Shown one piece after another: positions 14,549 to 21,626 of a DNA stretch of 40,404 nucleotides. The notes beneath the pieces were generated by a model. That model did no database searches, was not told where the DNA came from, and was given only the letters and a program-made list of their open reading frames with translations. Both the position numbers and the translations under genes were made by a program. Positions within the stretch are counted from its first letter, which is position 1; every line of letters begins with the position of its first letter. Source of the DNA: Xanthomonas sp. (GTDB lineage: Bacteria > Pseudomonadota > Gammaproteobacteria > Xanthomonadales > SZUA-5); assembly GCA_020693165.1 (NCBI GenBank), contig JAIMJQ010000016.1, positions 1 through 40,404 of the forward strand, in the 5' to 3' direction.

Positions 14549-14985
14549 GCGACTACAGTTACTTAAAGGCTGCGGCAGCTGCGATCTTGGCGGCAGGCGG
14601 TACTTGGTACGGGTTTGAATCGCCGCCGGCGTCAAACTTGGTACGTGACGTTGCCGATTCTCTAGCCGGCGTCACGGGCACCCTTGCGGGCTTCATGCTG
14701 ACCTGCATTTCCATCGTAATCGCGGTGACTCCTGGCGATAGGGCCATGCGCGAGTTGAAGCGAATTGGCACGCTTGGGCGATTGGTGCGCCGATCTGGAT
14801 GGAGCGTCTTGGTGCTGATAGTGGCGTCGTTGCTGGCGTCCATCACGAGGCTGGCGGACGATGTTCCCCTCAGAGTTTTGGCCACTGCGACCTCAGGCGT
14901 TTCGGTGTGCGGTCTTGCCCTGCTTGTAGCGAGCGGACGCGAGTATCTGCGCGTATTCGGGTACCTCAGCTCGGGCAGAGACTAA
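14545..14985 (+). CDS. Four-TM inner-membrane protein
   Basis: This 146-residue protein overlaps the previous stop codon as ATGA. Four hydrophobic segments are visible: about 8-23, 41-61 (TGTLAGFMLTCISIVIAV), 84-101 (GWSVLVLIVASLLASI) and 108-128 (VLATATSGVSVCGLALLV), linked by short charged loops. It is too large for a typical holin and belongs by overlap to the preceding soluble gene, not to the lysis operon, whose control element begins immediately after its TAA. A soluble sensor plus small membrane effector is a common design in phage-exclusion systems, but that remains inference. Confidence 0.7.
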   Translation: MSDYSYLKAAAAAILAAGGTWYGFESPPASNLVRDVADSLAGVTGTLAGFMLTCISIVIAVTPGDRAMRELKRIGTLGRLVRRSGWSVLVLIVASLLASITRLADDVPLRVLATATSGVSVCGLALLVASGREYLRVFGYLSSGRD

Positions 14986-15011
14986 CCTCTTCGACCGACG
15001 TCACAAGACCC
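14986..15011 (+). promoter_or_regulatory. Mor-type late activator site A (lysis operon)
   Basis: This 26-nt element contains CCTCTTCGAC, three variable bases, then CGTCACAAGACCC. It matches the element at 26238-26263 at 23 of 26 positions. It has partial dyad symmetry: TCTT-C-GAC on the left and GTC-AC-AAGA on the right. Mor and C proteins bind such interrupted dyads about 43 bp upstream of the transcription start. It lies directly after the last lysogeny-cassette gene and 52 nt before the first lysis gene, exactly where a late promoter is needed. Confidence 0.65.
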
Positions 15012-15030
15012 TAGGCCTACACCGCTCCTA

Positions 15031-15062
15031 CGCTGCACCCGTCACAACACCGGGGTGCAGCG
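15031..15062 (+). promoter_or_regulatory. 10-bp hairpin abutting the first lysis-gene start codon
   Basis: CGCTGCACCC (15031-15040) pairs perfectly with GGGTGCAGCG (15053-15062) around a 12-nt loop. The stem ends one base before ATG 15063 and includes the only purine-rich stretch that could serve as a ribosome site. No T-run follows, so this is probably not a terminator. It may limit translation of the first lysis gene. Confidence 0.55.
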
Positions 15063-15401
15063 ATGGGAGAGCAGCGCGAGGGCCAGGCGCAGGGTGAGGC
15101 GCCGATTCCGTTGTCGCCGACCGAGGCGGCAGTTCACGAATTCATGACCGGATGGCCCGTGCTCGGGCTGTTCGTGCTGTGCCTGATCATCGTCTGGATG
15201 ATCGCTCCGGAGCGCGCGGCGATTGCCGTGTGGATCCTTTGCCGGCTGGCGCTGGGTGCGTTCTCCGGAAACCTTTTCGGCAGCTTGCTGATCCCGATCG
15301 GTGACCCGCAGAAGCTGCAGGGCATTGCCCGCGGCAATGCGATCAATGCGCGGGCCATCTGCATTGGCTTTGGCATGCTGGCTGCTGGGTGGACGCTGTG
15401 A
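15063..15401 (+). CDS. Putative holin-like membrane protein
   Basis: This 112-residue protein has a charged N-terminus and about three hydrophobic segments (32-48, 52-76 and 97-112). It is the first gene of the lysis cassette and overlaps the endolysin gene as GTGA. Size, topology and position suit a holin, which would form inner-membrane lesions at lysis. No named holin family is recognised, and it could instead be another small membrane protein of the cassette. A hairpin covers the region just before its start codon. Confidence 0.6.
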   Translation: MGEQREGQAQGEAPIPLSPTEAAVHEFMTGWPVLGLFVLCLIIVWMIAPERAAIAVWILCRLALGAFSGNLFGSLLIPIGDPQKLQGIARGNAINARAICIGFGMLAAGWTL

Positions 15402-16159
15402 AGTTCTTCGCCCTGATTGCGCTGGTCTGCATCGCCGTGCGTCTGGCTATCGAGTTCGTGCCGCGGGTGCGCGGGTGGTTCGAAAGCGACGACGGCGACG
15501 AGACGCTGTTCTGCCTGTGGTGGCTGGATCTCGCGTCCGTGGCGCTGCTGGCGGTGGGTGTGCTGATGTCGTCGCCGTGTGAGGCGGCAACGGCAGATGC
15601 TGCGCGAATTCCGGTGCGTGCCGACGGCTACTCCAAGCTCCTCGAGCGCGAGGCCATCGGGCGATTCGGGCTGAATGCGCCGGTGGCGCTACTGGCTGCG
15701 CAGCTGCACCAGGAGTCGCACTGGCGCGCTGACGCGCAATCGCCGTACGCGCAGGGCTTGGCGCAGTTCACGCCTGCTACGGCTGCCTGGATTCCGGGTG
15801 TGTGTGCGGACCTTGGCCCGCCGAACGTCTGGGATGCGCGCTGGTCGATCCGCGCGCAGGCCTGCTACATGCGGCACTTGCACCGCCAGCTGGTCGACAC
15901 GGCCACGCCCTGCGATCGCTGGGCGATGACGCTGAGTGCCTACAACGGTGGCTTGGGATGGCTCAAACGCGATCGGAAGTGGGCGTCGGCTAAGGGGGCC
16001 GATTCTGCCCGGTGGTTCGATCAAGTCGAGCTTTATTCCAAGCGTGCGGCGTGGGCGTACCGGGAGAACCGGGACTACCCGCGCCGCATTTTGCTGGGCC
16101 TTGAACCCCTCTACATCGCGGCCGGTTGGCCGGGGAGCGCGACGTGTACGGGCACGTGA
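15398..16159 (+). CDS. SLT-type lytic transglycosylase endolysin
   Basis: This 253-residue protein cleaves peptidoglycan glycan strands. GTG 15398 is chosen for its GTGA overlap and GGGTGG five bases upstream. Two N-terminal hydrophobic segments (about 2-20 and 42-60) suggest membrane tethering or export without a separate signal peptide. The catalytic domain starts near 95: LHQESHW with probable catalytic E106, then SPYAQGLAQFTP and the late family motif LSAYNGGLGW. Goblet-type SLT endolysins with N-terminal membrane segments occur in BcepMu-like lysis cassettes. The C-terminal helix YRENRDYPRRIL is also typical of phage versions. Confidence 0.9.
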   Translation: MKFFALIALVCIAVRLAIEFVPRVRGWFESDDGDETLFCLWWLDLASVALLAVGVLMSSPCEAATADAARIPVRADGYSKLLEREAIGRFGLNAPVALLAAQLHQESHWRADAQSPYAQGLAQFTPATAAWIPGVCADLGPPNVWDARWSIRAQACYMRHLHRQLVDTATPCDRWAMTLSAYNGGLGWLKRDRKWASAKGADSARWFDQVELYSKRAAWAYRENRDYPRRILLGLEPLYIAAGWPGSATCTGT

Positions 16160-16737
16160 ATCAGTATCTGGATACCCAGGCGTTGCGGCTGCGCGCGGAG
16201 CGTTTGGAACGCCTTGTGAAGATGTGGCGCCTCACGGGCTGGGCGTTTGGGTTGGCGCTGGTGTGCCTGCTGGGTGTGGTGGTTTGGCAGGAGCGGGAGC
16301 TGGCTGAGTCGCACGCGTACAGCAGCCACGCTGAGCGGTCAGAGCGTGATGCGCAGAAGGCGCTGACGGCCTGCGAGATTAATGTCGAGTGGGTGCGGAA
16401 GGCTCAGTTCCAGCACTTCACGGATCTGGGGCGGTGTCGGGCTGACCTGGCCGACGCTGAGAAGTTCTATGAGGGAGAACAGTCCGAAATCTACGTCGCG
16501 CTTCAGCGTGCCGTCGATGCGGAGGAAGTTGCCGACGCAGCGAAGAAGAGCTTCGCGATCTGCAAGTCGGCAAACGCTGGACTGGTCGAGTCGCTCCAAG
16601 ACTTCGACCGCCTGGTCAAAGATCAACAAGCGCTGATCGCCGAATCGGTTGAGCTGGCCAAGCGGTGCGAAGCCAGTCCAGTGACCTGGGCAGCAACTGC
16701 GCCCACGGGCTGGCAGGTGATTGGCAATGCTCGGTGA
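16144..16737 (+). CDS. Single-TM lysis-cassette protein, possibly spanin-like
   Basis: This 197-residue protein starts at GTG 16144, six bases after GGGGAG; an upstream TTG lacks support. After a cytoplasmic amphipathic helix (LRLRAERLERLVKMW) comes one transmembrane segment (30-48, GWAFGLALVCLLGVVVW), then a long helical, presumably periplasmic part with several cysteines. The topology resembles an inner-membrane spanin, but a better Rz/Rz1 pair follows directly. It may be a duplicated or accessory lysis protein. It overlaps the endolysin gene by 16 nt and the next gene by 11 nt. Confidence 0.65.
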   Translation: MYGHVNQYLDTQALRLRAERLERLVKMWRLTGWAFGLALVCLLGVVVWQERELAESHAYSSHAERSERDAQKALTACEINVEWVRKAQFQHFTDLGRCRADLADAEKFYEGEQSEIYVALQRAVDAEEVADAAKKSFAICKSANAGLVESLQDFDRLVKDQQALIAESVELAKRCEASPVTWAATAPTGWQVIGNAR

Positions 16738-17212
16738 TCGCCTGATTGGCATCGGTGGCGCGAAGCTCGTCGGCGCGCTGGCTGTCGCGTGCCTGGTGCT
16801 GGCCGCGCTGTTGGTGCTGTCGGTGTTCGTGAACTACCAGCAATTCCGCGGCACGGCGCGAGTGGCGCTGGATCTGAGTACCAAGCTGGCGGCATCGGAG
16901 GCGAATGGCGCCGCGCAGATCGGCATCTGTGCCGAGACGAATGCGCGGGTCAACACGACGGTTGGATTGCTCGGCGACGAGTTGCAGGCGTGTCGGGGTG
17001 AGCACCAGCGGATTGACCAGGTGTACCAGCAGGCGCTGCGCCAGCGGGACCGCGCGCGCAAGGCTGCCGAGGGTGAACGCGCGATGCGCGAAGAAGTGAT
17101 CCGGAGGATCTATGAAACGAAATCTGACTGTCGGGCTTGGGCTGATGCTGCTGTGTGCCGCGCTCTCTCTGACGAGCTGCTCCGCACTGCGCCCGCAGAT
17201 CCAGCTGGCTGA
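16727..17212 (+). CDS. Rz-like inner-membrane spanin
   Basis: This 161-residue protein has an N-terminal transmembrane segment (about 14-36) and a long periplasmic helical region (LSTKLAASEANGAA, RIDQVYQQALRQRDRARKAAEG), the design of Rz proteins that help fuse inner and outer membranes after the endolysin acts. The Rz1-type lipoprotein gene begins inside it in another frame, the hallmark of spanin pairs. ATG 16727 has AGGTGA six bases upstream and lies inside the preceding gene. Confidence 0.85.
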   Translation: MLGDRLIGIGGAKLVGALAVACLVLAALLVLSVFVNYQQFRGTARVALDLSTKLAASEANGAAQIGICAETNARVNTTVGLLGDELQACRGEHQRIDQVYQQALRQRDRARKAAEGERAMREEVIRRIYETKSDCRAWADAAVCRALSDELLRTAPADPAG

Positions 17213-17450
17213 GCCGCAGATCGTCCGCGTGCCGGGGCCGACGCAGTATGTGGCGGTGCCGACCGAGCTGACCGAGCCGACGCCGCACGCGGCGAAGCCG
17301 GCACCGCTTTGCGTTGATGCCGAGGGCAATGCCGTGATCTGCAACCGTCAGCTGGAGGCGCTGTGCCGGAGCGAGTCCGAGCAGCTCGACTCCTGCAATG
17401 CGGACAAAGCGGCCATTGCCACGCTGCCGGCGAGCGAGCCGCAGCAGTGA
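17112..17450 (+). CDS. Rz1-like outer-membrane lipoprotein spanin
   Basis: This 112-residue lipoprotein has a signal peptide ending in the lipobox LTSC, with lipidated Cys23, followed by proline-rich sequence (RVPGPTQYVAVPTELTEP). The gene starts within the Rz gene in the +1 frame and runs past its end, the arrangement described for many Rz/Rz1 pairs. GGAGG lies just upstream of ATG 17112. It should partner Rz across the periplasm. Its end overlaps the next gene as GTGA. Confidence 0.88.
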   Translation: MKRNLTVGLGLMLLCAALSLTSCSALRPQIQLAEPQIVRVPGPTQYVAVPTELTEPTPHAAKPAPLCVDAEGNAVICNRQLEALCRSESEQLDSCNADKAAIATLPASEPQQ

Positions 17451-17656
17451 ACATCGTTGATCGCGCCCAGAAACAGGAACAAGCCACGCGGGATGACTGC
17501 ATCGACCTGGCGCGCGCCAACGCGGCCGCGCTGTTGGTGCCGAGCGGCGTCACCCATTGCGAGCGCTGCGGCGAGTCGATCCCGGGTGGGCGCCTGCAGG
17601 TCATTCCGGCCGCGCGGCATTGCACGCCGTGCGCGGCCATCGAGGGGGCGCCGTGA
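17447..17656 (+). CDS. TraR/DksA-type C4 zinc-finger protein
   Basis: This 69-residue protein starts at a GTG overlapping the Rz1 stop. It has a four-cysteine zinc finger with C38-x2-C41 and C59-x2-C62 (CERCG ... CTPC), after a short helix containing DDC. This matches small TraR/DksA relatives that phages carry, some of which bind RNA polymerase through its secondary channel; that activity is not shown here. It overlaps the next gene by GTGA, so it is expressed in the late operon. Confidence 0.82.
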   Translation: MNIVDRAQKQEQATRDDCIDLARANAAALLVPSGVTHCERCGESIPGGRLQVIPAARHCTPCAAIEGAP

Positions 17657-18048
17657 GCCAGAGCGCGCGCCTCGATCGCGACCTGCGCCAGGGCGCGACG
17701 TTTGACCTGGTGCTGCGGGTTTACAACCCTGCAGCGCCGGATGGCGACGGGCTTCCGCGCAGCGCGGTTGGCCTGGTGGTGCACTTCCAGATCCGCACCG
17801 AAGAACGCGACGACGCCACGCTGTTGGCGCAGGCGAGCACTGTGGATGGTCGCGTCACCACTGACGCCGACGGCTGGATCCGGATTCGGGTGCCGAACAC
17901 GGTAACGGCGGACCTGCCGTTCAACGGCCGGCCGCGCCAGTGGTGGTACGACGTGCGCATCAGCGAGGCTGGCGATACCGAGCCGGTGCGCTACTGGATC
18001 TACGGCGCGATCAACGCGCGCCCCCGAGTAACCAAGGTGCCGGCATGA
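17653..18048 (+). CDS. Tail-fibre-associated protein, beta-rich
   Basis: This 131-residue protein starts at a GTG overlapping the zinc-finger gene. It consists of predicted strands, with LRQGATFDLVLRVYN near the N-terminus and RVTTDADGWIRIRVPN and PRQWWYDVRISEAGD further on. This resembles small beta-sandwich proteins encoded just before fibre genes that attach or support fibres (BppU-like N-terminal domains, from memory). It overlaps the fibre gene by ATGA, so it probably joins the same structure. Direct assignment is uncertain. Confidence 0.65.
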   Translation: MSQSARLDRDLRQGATFDLVLRVYNPAAPDGDGLPRSAVGLVVHFQIRTEERDDATLLAQASTVDGRVTTDADGWIRIRVPNTVTADLPFNGRPRQWWYDVRISEAGDTEPVRYWIYGAINARPRVTKVPA

Positions 18049-19058
18049 GTGGGCTTGAGGTCAGGGTTGTCGACGATGTGGTCGTGGTCGCCGAGGGCTT
18101 GGGGCCGGCGGGGCCGCAGGGGCCTGGCGTGCCGCTTGGCGGGACAACGGGCCAGGTGTTGGCGAAGGTCAGTAATACCGACAACGATACGGACTGGGTC
18201 GACCAGTCCGGCGGCGGTGGTGCGGCCGTGTTGTACACCGCACAGACGCTGACCGCGCCGCAGAAGACGCAGGGTCGATCGAACATCGACGCCGAGCAGG
18301 CTGGTGCGGCGGCGGCTGCGGTTGCTGGGCATGCGGCTGGTGTAGATCCGCATGGGGACCGTGCGTTTGCAACGGCTGCAATCGCGACCGCGATCGCGGA
18401 CCTGCTCAACAGCACACCCGGTGCACTCGATACGCTCGACGAGTTGGCTGCGGCGCTGGGCGATGACCCAAATTTCGCGGCGACGATCATCAGTGCATTG
18501 GCTGGCAAGCTCGCCAAGGCCAGCAACCTTGGCGACCTGGTCGACGCTGCTGCAGCTCTCGTGAACCTCGGCGCCGGCACTGCTGGCGGGCAGGTGTTCA
18601 CTGCAACAACCGCAGCAGCTATCCAGACGATTTTAGAGCTTGGCAGTGCCGCGCTTCTTCCAGTCGGCACAACCGCCGGCACAGTAGCGGCGGGCGACGA
18701 TGCGCGGCTGAGTGACCCACGCACACCGACCGCCCACGACCAGGGCAGCGACACAATCACAAGCACACTGCTCGACGTGACAGGCACGACGCACACGGCC
18801 GCAGCGGGCGACGATGGCAAGGTTTACCGGCTTACGCACGCCAGCGGCTGCACGGTCACGATTCCCGACACGCTGGCTGCCGGCTGGTCGGTCGGGTGGG
18901 TGCAGGTCGGCAATGCGCAATCGACGTTCGCTGGATCGGGATCGATGGTCGTCGCGAACCGCCAGACGCACACCAAAACAGCAGGCCGGTACGCCTCGGG
19001 CGGGCTGCTTGTGCAGGCCACGAACTCAGTCTATCTGCTCGGGGATACCGGAGCATGA
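18045..19058 (+). CDS. Tail fibre protein
   Basis: This 337-residue protein begins with a short beta segment, then a collagen-like GPAGPQGPG (20-28). A low-complexity Ala/Gly/Thr-rich shaft follows, with repeated fibre signatures (TAQTLTAPQKTQGRSNI; LDTLDELAAALGDDPNFAATI; AGDDARLSDPRTPTAHDQ). The C-terminal 90 residues form a beta domain (KVYRLTHASGCTVTIPDT). Such layouts are typical of trimeric host-recognition fibres. ATG 18045 overlaps the previous stop. Alone among the structural proteins, the fibre genes lie before the terminase genes, not after the tape measure. Confidence 0.85.
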   Translation: MSGLEVRVVDDVVVVAEGLGPAGPQGPGVPLGGTTGQVLAKVSNTDNDTDWVDQSGGGGAAVLYTAQTLTAPQKTQGRSNIDAEQAGAAAAAVAGHAAGVDPHGDRAFATAAIATAIADLLNSTPGALDTLDELAAALGDDPNFAATIISALAGKLAKASNLGDLVDAAAALVNLGAGTAGGQVFTATTAAAIQTILELGSAALLPVGTTAGTVAAGDDARLSDPRTPTAHDQGSDTITSTLLDVTGTTHTAAAGDDGKVYRLTHASGCTVTIPDTLAAGWSVGWVQVGNAQSTFAGSGSMVVANRQTHTKTAGRYASGGLLVQATNSVYLLGDTGA

Positions 19059-21061
19059 TGGGCCTGTCGGTTTTTCGGTGCGGGTTTACGCCTGCCGTTG
19101 GTCTCGCAGAATACTCGCCGCCGTCATCAAATCGTGTGCTGTGGCTCAACCCCAACGACGCCACGACGCTAGATGCCGCCACCGGCATGACTGCGGCGGT
19201 TGACGATAAGTCTGTGGCGGGGAATCACGGTACGACACCGTCCGGCAAGCCGTTGGGTTTGCGAGGCAATCCTCTAGCCCCTACGCGCCGCATGCTGCGT
19301 TGCGAAGGCGGCAGCGGCGCGGATACGTGCAGGTTAAACATAAACGGGTTGGCATCAACGCTAAACACAACTACGTGGACTCTGTTTTTTGTTGCCGCAG
19401 GCCCGAAACTGACAACTGGAAACGCGACAATATTCGCGGCCGGTGCGTCAGCAGGCGCAAATCCAGTCATCCAGATTGCGACCGACGCCGGCAAATGGCG
19501 GTTGTTTGTTCGCAATGCGGCAGCGACAACAGCGCAGGCCAACACGGCAGCAAACAATGACGCCAACTTACATGTGTGGTGCCTGGTTTACGACGGGATT
19601 CAGATCAAGCTTCGAATGGACGGCGGGCAAGTCGCCAATCTCGGATGGACCAGCGCAAACACAACTAACCGCGTCTGTTTTGGAGCACTTGAGCGTACGA
19701 CTGTAGCCCAAGGCGCCGACGTTTTGATTGGTACCGTGCTGTGCTACTCGACTGCAATGTCGTTAGTCGATATTCAGCTCGTCGAGGCCGCGCTAACTGC
19801 GCAGGAAATTCCAGCCATCACGAACGGCGTTCCGGTTCCCGCTAATTTTTTCCCCGCCCCGAAACTCGCGCGACCGACGCTTTCGGGTGCCGCTTACAGT
19901 TCAACCTATGCGACCGATTTTCACCGCGCGCATGCGTCGCTTACGACCTACTACGTGGACCCGGTGACGGGAAACAACGCCAACGCCGGTACGTCGGCGG
20001 GCACCGCGCTGAAGGACATGAACACCGCGCTGGCAAAATCTGACGTGCAGTGCGTCGTGTTGGCTGCCGGAATCTACACGCAAAATGAGGCATGGACGAC
20101 GTATAGCCGCCCGAACCGCAGCGTCATTATTGAGTGCCAGGCTGGCCGCGCAGTGGTCGGAAAATTCGAGACGCCGACGTGGACTCTGACAGCGACGCGC
20201 ACTTACACATACCAGCACACGCTCGCAGGAACGGTGCTGCGAGCATATGACGCGACAGCGCGAGATGCGGACGGGCTACCAACCGTGCTAACGCTGCGGT
20301 CGTCCGTTGCTGATGTGGAGGCAAATCCAGGCAGTTACTACATCAGCGGTGGTGTGATCTACGCGCATGCGGCGGACAGTCGCGCGGCTGATCGATCTAT
20401 TCTTGTTGCGCTGACTGCGCCAACAAATCCAACGCTGCCGTTCACTGCCGCGGGGCATTTTGCAGTGATGCGCAACATCGACTTTGTCGGCGTCTGGATC
20501 AATTCGGACGTGTCTGGGGCGAATTACTATCTAGACAGCGTTCACGCGTTGTGGGGTCCGGAGCAGTCGAACTCAAATTGCTACGAAATATATCGAATTG
20601 GATGCAAGACCAAATACATTGAGGTCTCCGGAGGCGCATCTGATTGTTTTGATTATCGGTTGTCTGCCATCGGGCTTGAGCAAAATTGCGTTGCAAAAAA
20701 TCAAGACACTGGTGACACAACAAACTGCTCGACGGCGCATGACTCGTCAATCGTCATGCGGGTGGCCTGCGACTACTCCGGCGGCGCTAGGGTTGTCCAT
20801 GACATTGTTGGTACGCGGACATGGGCACTCGGGTGCAGTGCGATCAACGCAACTACCGGCGGCGCAAACACCGACCACGGCTGGACGTGTGGTGACATCG
20901 GCATTGCGAGCACTGCGCAGATGTGGCTCGACGGGTGCTCGGCGAGCGGCAACGCAATCGATCTGTACGTCGGAAACGGCGCGACGATGCGCTACCGGAA
21001 CATGACCATCGGCAGTTTCGCGACGACGATCGAGAGCGGCGGAGTCTTGGCGAGCTACTAA
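19055..21061 (+). CDS. Receptor-binding tailspike: LamG-like plus beta-helix
   Basis: This 668-residue protein has two recognisable parts. Residues about 25-260 look like a concanavalin/LamG-type lectin domain (NRVLWLNPNDATTLDAATG, WTLFFVAAG, LHVWCLVYDGIQIKLRMDGG). From about 300 a right-handed beta-helix begins, with TTYYVDPVTGNNANAGTSAG and VVLAAGIYTQNEAW, a layout shared with phage tailspikes and pectate-lyase-like proteins. It probably binds, and may cleave, a surface polysaccharide. Start ATG 19055 or 19058; GGAG lies just upstream. Base composition and codon choice are visibly less GC-rich than the neighbours, suggesting recent acquisition of this host-range module. Confidence 0.8.
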   Translation: MMGLSVFRCGFTPAVGLAEYSPPSSNRVLWLNPNDATTLDAATGMTAAVDDKSVAGNHGTTPSGKPLGLRGNPLAPTRRMLRCEGGSGADTCRLNINGLASTLNTTTWTLFFVAAGPKLTTGNATIFAAGASAGANPVIQIATDAGKWRLFVRNAAATTAQANTAANNDANLHVWCLVYDGIQIKLRMDGGQVANLGWTSANTTNRVCFGALERTTVAQGADVLIGTVLCYSTAMSLVDIQLVEAALTAQEIPAITNGVPVPANFFPAPKLARPTLSGAAYSSTYATDFHRAHASLTTYYVDPVTGNNANAGTSAGTALKDMNTALAKSDVQCVVLAAGIYTQNEAWTTYSRPNRSVIIECQAGRAVVGKFETPTWTLTATRTYTYQHTLAGTVLRAYDATARDADGLPTVLTLRSSVADVEANPGSYYISGGVIYAHAADSRAADRSILVALTAPTNPTLPFTAAGHFAVMRNIDFVGVWINSDVSGANYYLDSVHALWGPEQSNSNCYEIYRIGCKTKYIEVSGGASDCFDYRLSAIGLEQNCVAKNQDTGDTTNCSTAHDSSIVMRVACDYSGGARVVHDIVGTRTWALGCSAINATTGGANTDHGWTCGDIGIASTAQMWLDGCSASGNAIDLYVGNGATMRYRNMTIGSFATTIESGGVLASY

Positions 21062-21333
21062 TGAACACATCAACCCCCGCTACCCTCTACATCATCATCG
21101 CAGTCCTCATCGCGGCGCAGCTGATGACCACGGCGCTGGCCGCGTGGCTTTGGGCGCGCGTGACGGTGATGCCGACGCACGCTGACCTAGACGGGCTGCG
21201 CTTGGACATCCGCGCGACGACGGCGCGGGTCGGCGATCTGGCAACTACGGTGGCGGGACTCGATGCCACTGCGGAGCAGACGCTGGATAGCGTCCGCGTG
21301 ATTCAGGGCTATCTCATGGAGCATCACCGATGA
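21061..21333 (+). CDS. DUF2730-like small membrane protein
   Basis: This 90-residue protein has one N-terminal transmembrane segment (about 8-32, LYIIIAVLIAAQLMTTALAAWL) and a coiled-coil C-terminus (LDIRATTARVGDLATTVAGLDATAEQTL). Proteins of this layout (DUF2730) are encoded next to the small terminase genes of Mu-like phages. Their role is unknown. The ATG shares one base with the tailspike stop codon. Confidence 0.72.
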   Translation: MNTSTPATLYIIIAVLIAAQLMTTALAAWLWARVTVMPTHADLDGLRLDIRATTARVGDLATTVAGLDATAEQTLDSVRVIQGYLMEHHR

Positions 21334-21626
21334 ACTTCGATGAGCATGTGCGCGAGCACCGGCGGTTGGTGATTTTGCGGTGCCTGGCGGAGATTGCTGC
21401 TCAGCGCGCGAACACGGCTGTGCTGGCTGACGGTTGCAACCACTTCGGCATCACTTCCACGCGCGACGACGTGCGCACGGATGTGGCCTGGCTGCGCGAT
21501 CAGGGGCTGGTGCGCACCGATGATCTGACGTCTACCGTGCAGCTGGTGATCATCACGGAGCGCGGTGTTGACGTGGCCGATGGGCGCGCTGTTGTGCCGG
21601 GCATTCGTCGGCCGAGTCCGCGGTGA
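21330..21626 (+). CDS. Mu-type winged-helix protein next to terminase
   Basis: This 98-residue protein has a winged-helix layout: RRLVILRCLAEIAAQRANTAVL, a recognition-type region TRDDVRTDVAWLRDQGLV, then a wing TSTVQLVIITERG. Similar proteins lie between DUF2730 and the small terminase in Mu-like phages. It may bind DNA during packaging, but that is not shown. It overlaps both neighbours by one to four bases. Confidence 0.75.
   Translation: MNFDEHVREHRRLVILRCLAEIAAQRANTAVLADGCNHFGITSTRDDVRTDVAWLRDQGLVRTDDLTSTVQLVIITERGVDVADGRAVVPGIRRPSPR

Noticed and set aside
15031-15062. Hairpin before the lysis operon as a terminator of the lysogeny cassette
   Set aside because: No T-run follows and it directly abuts a start codon; a translation-control role fits better.
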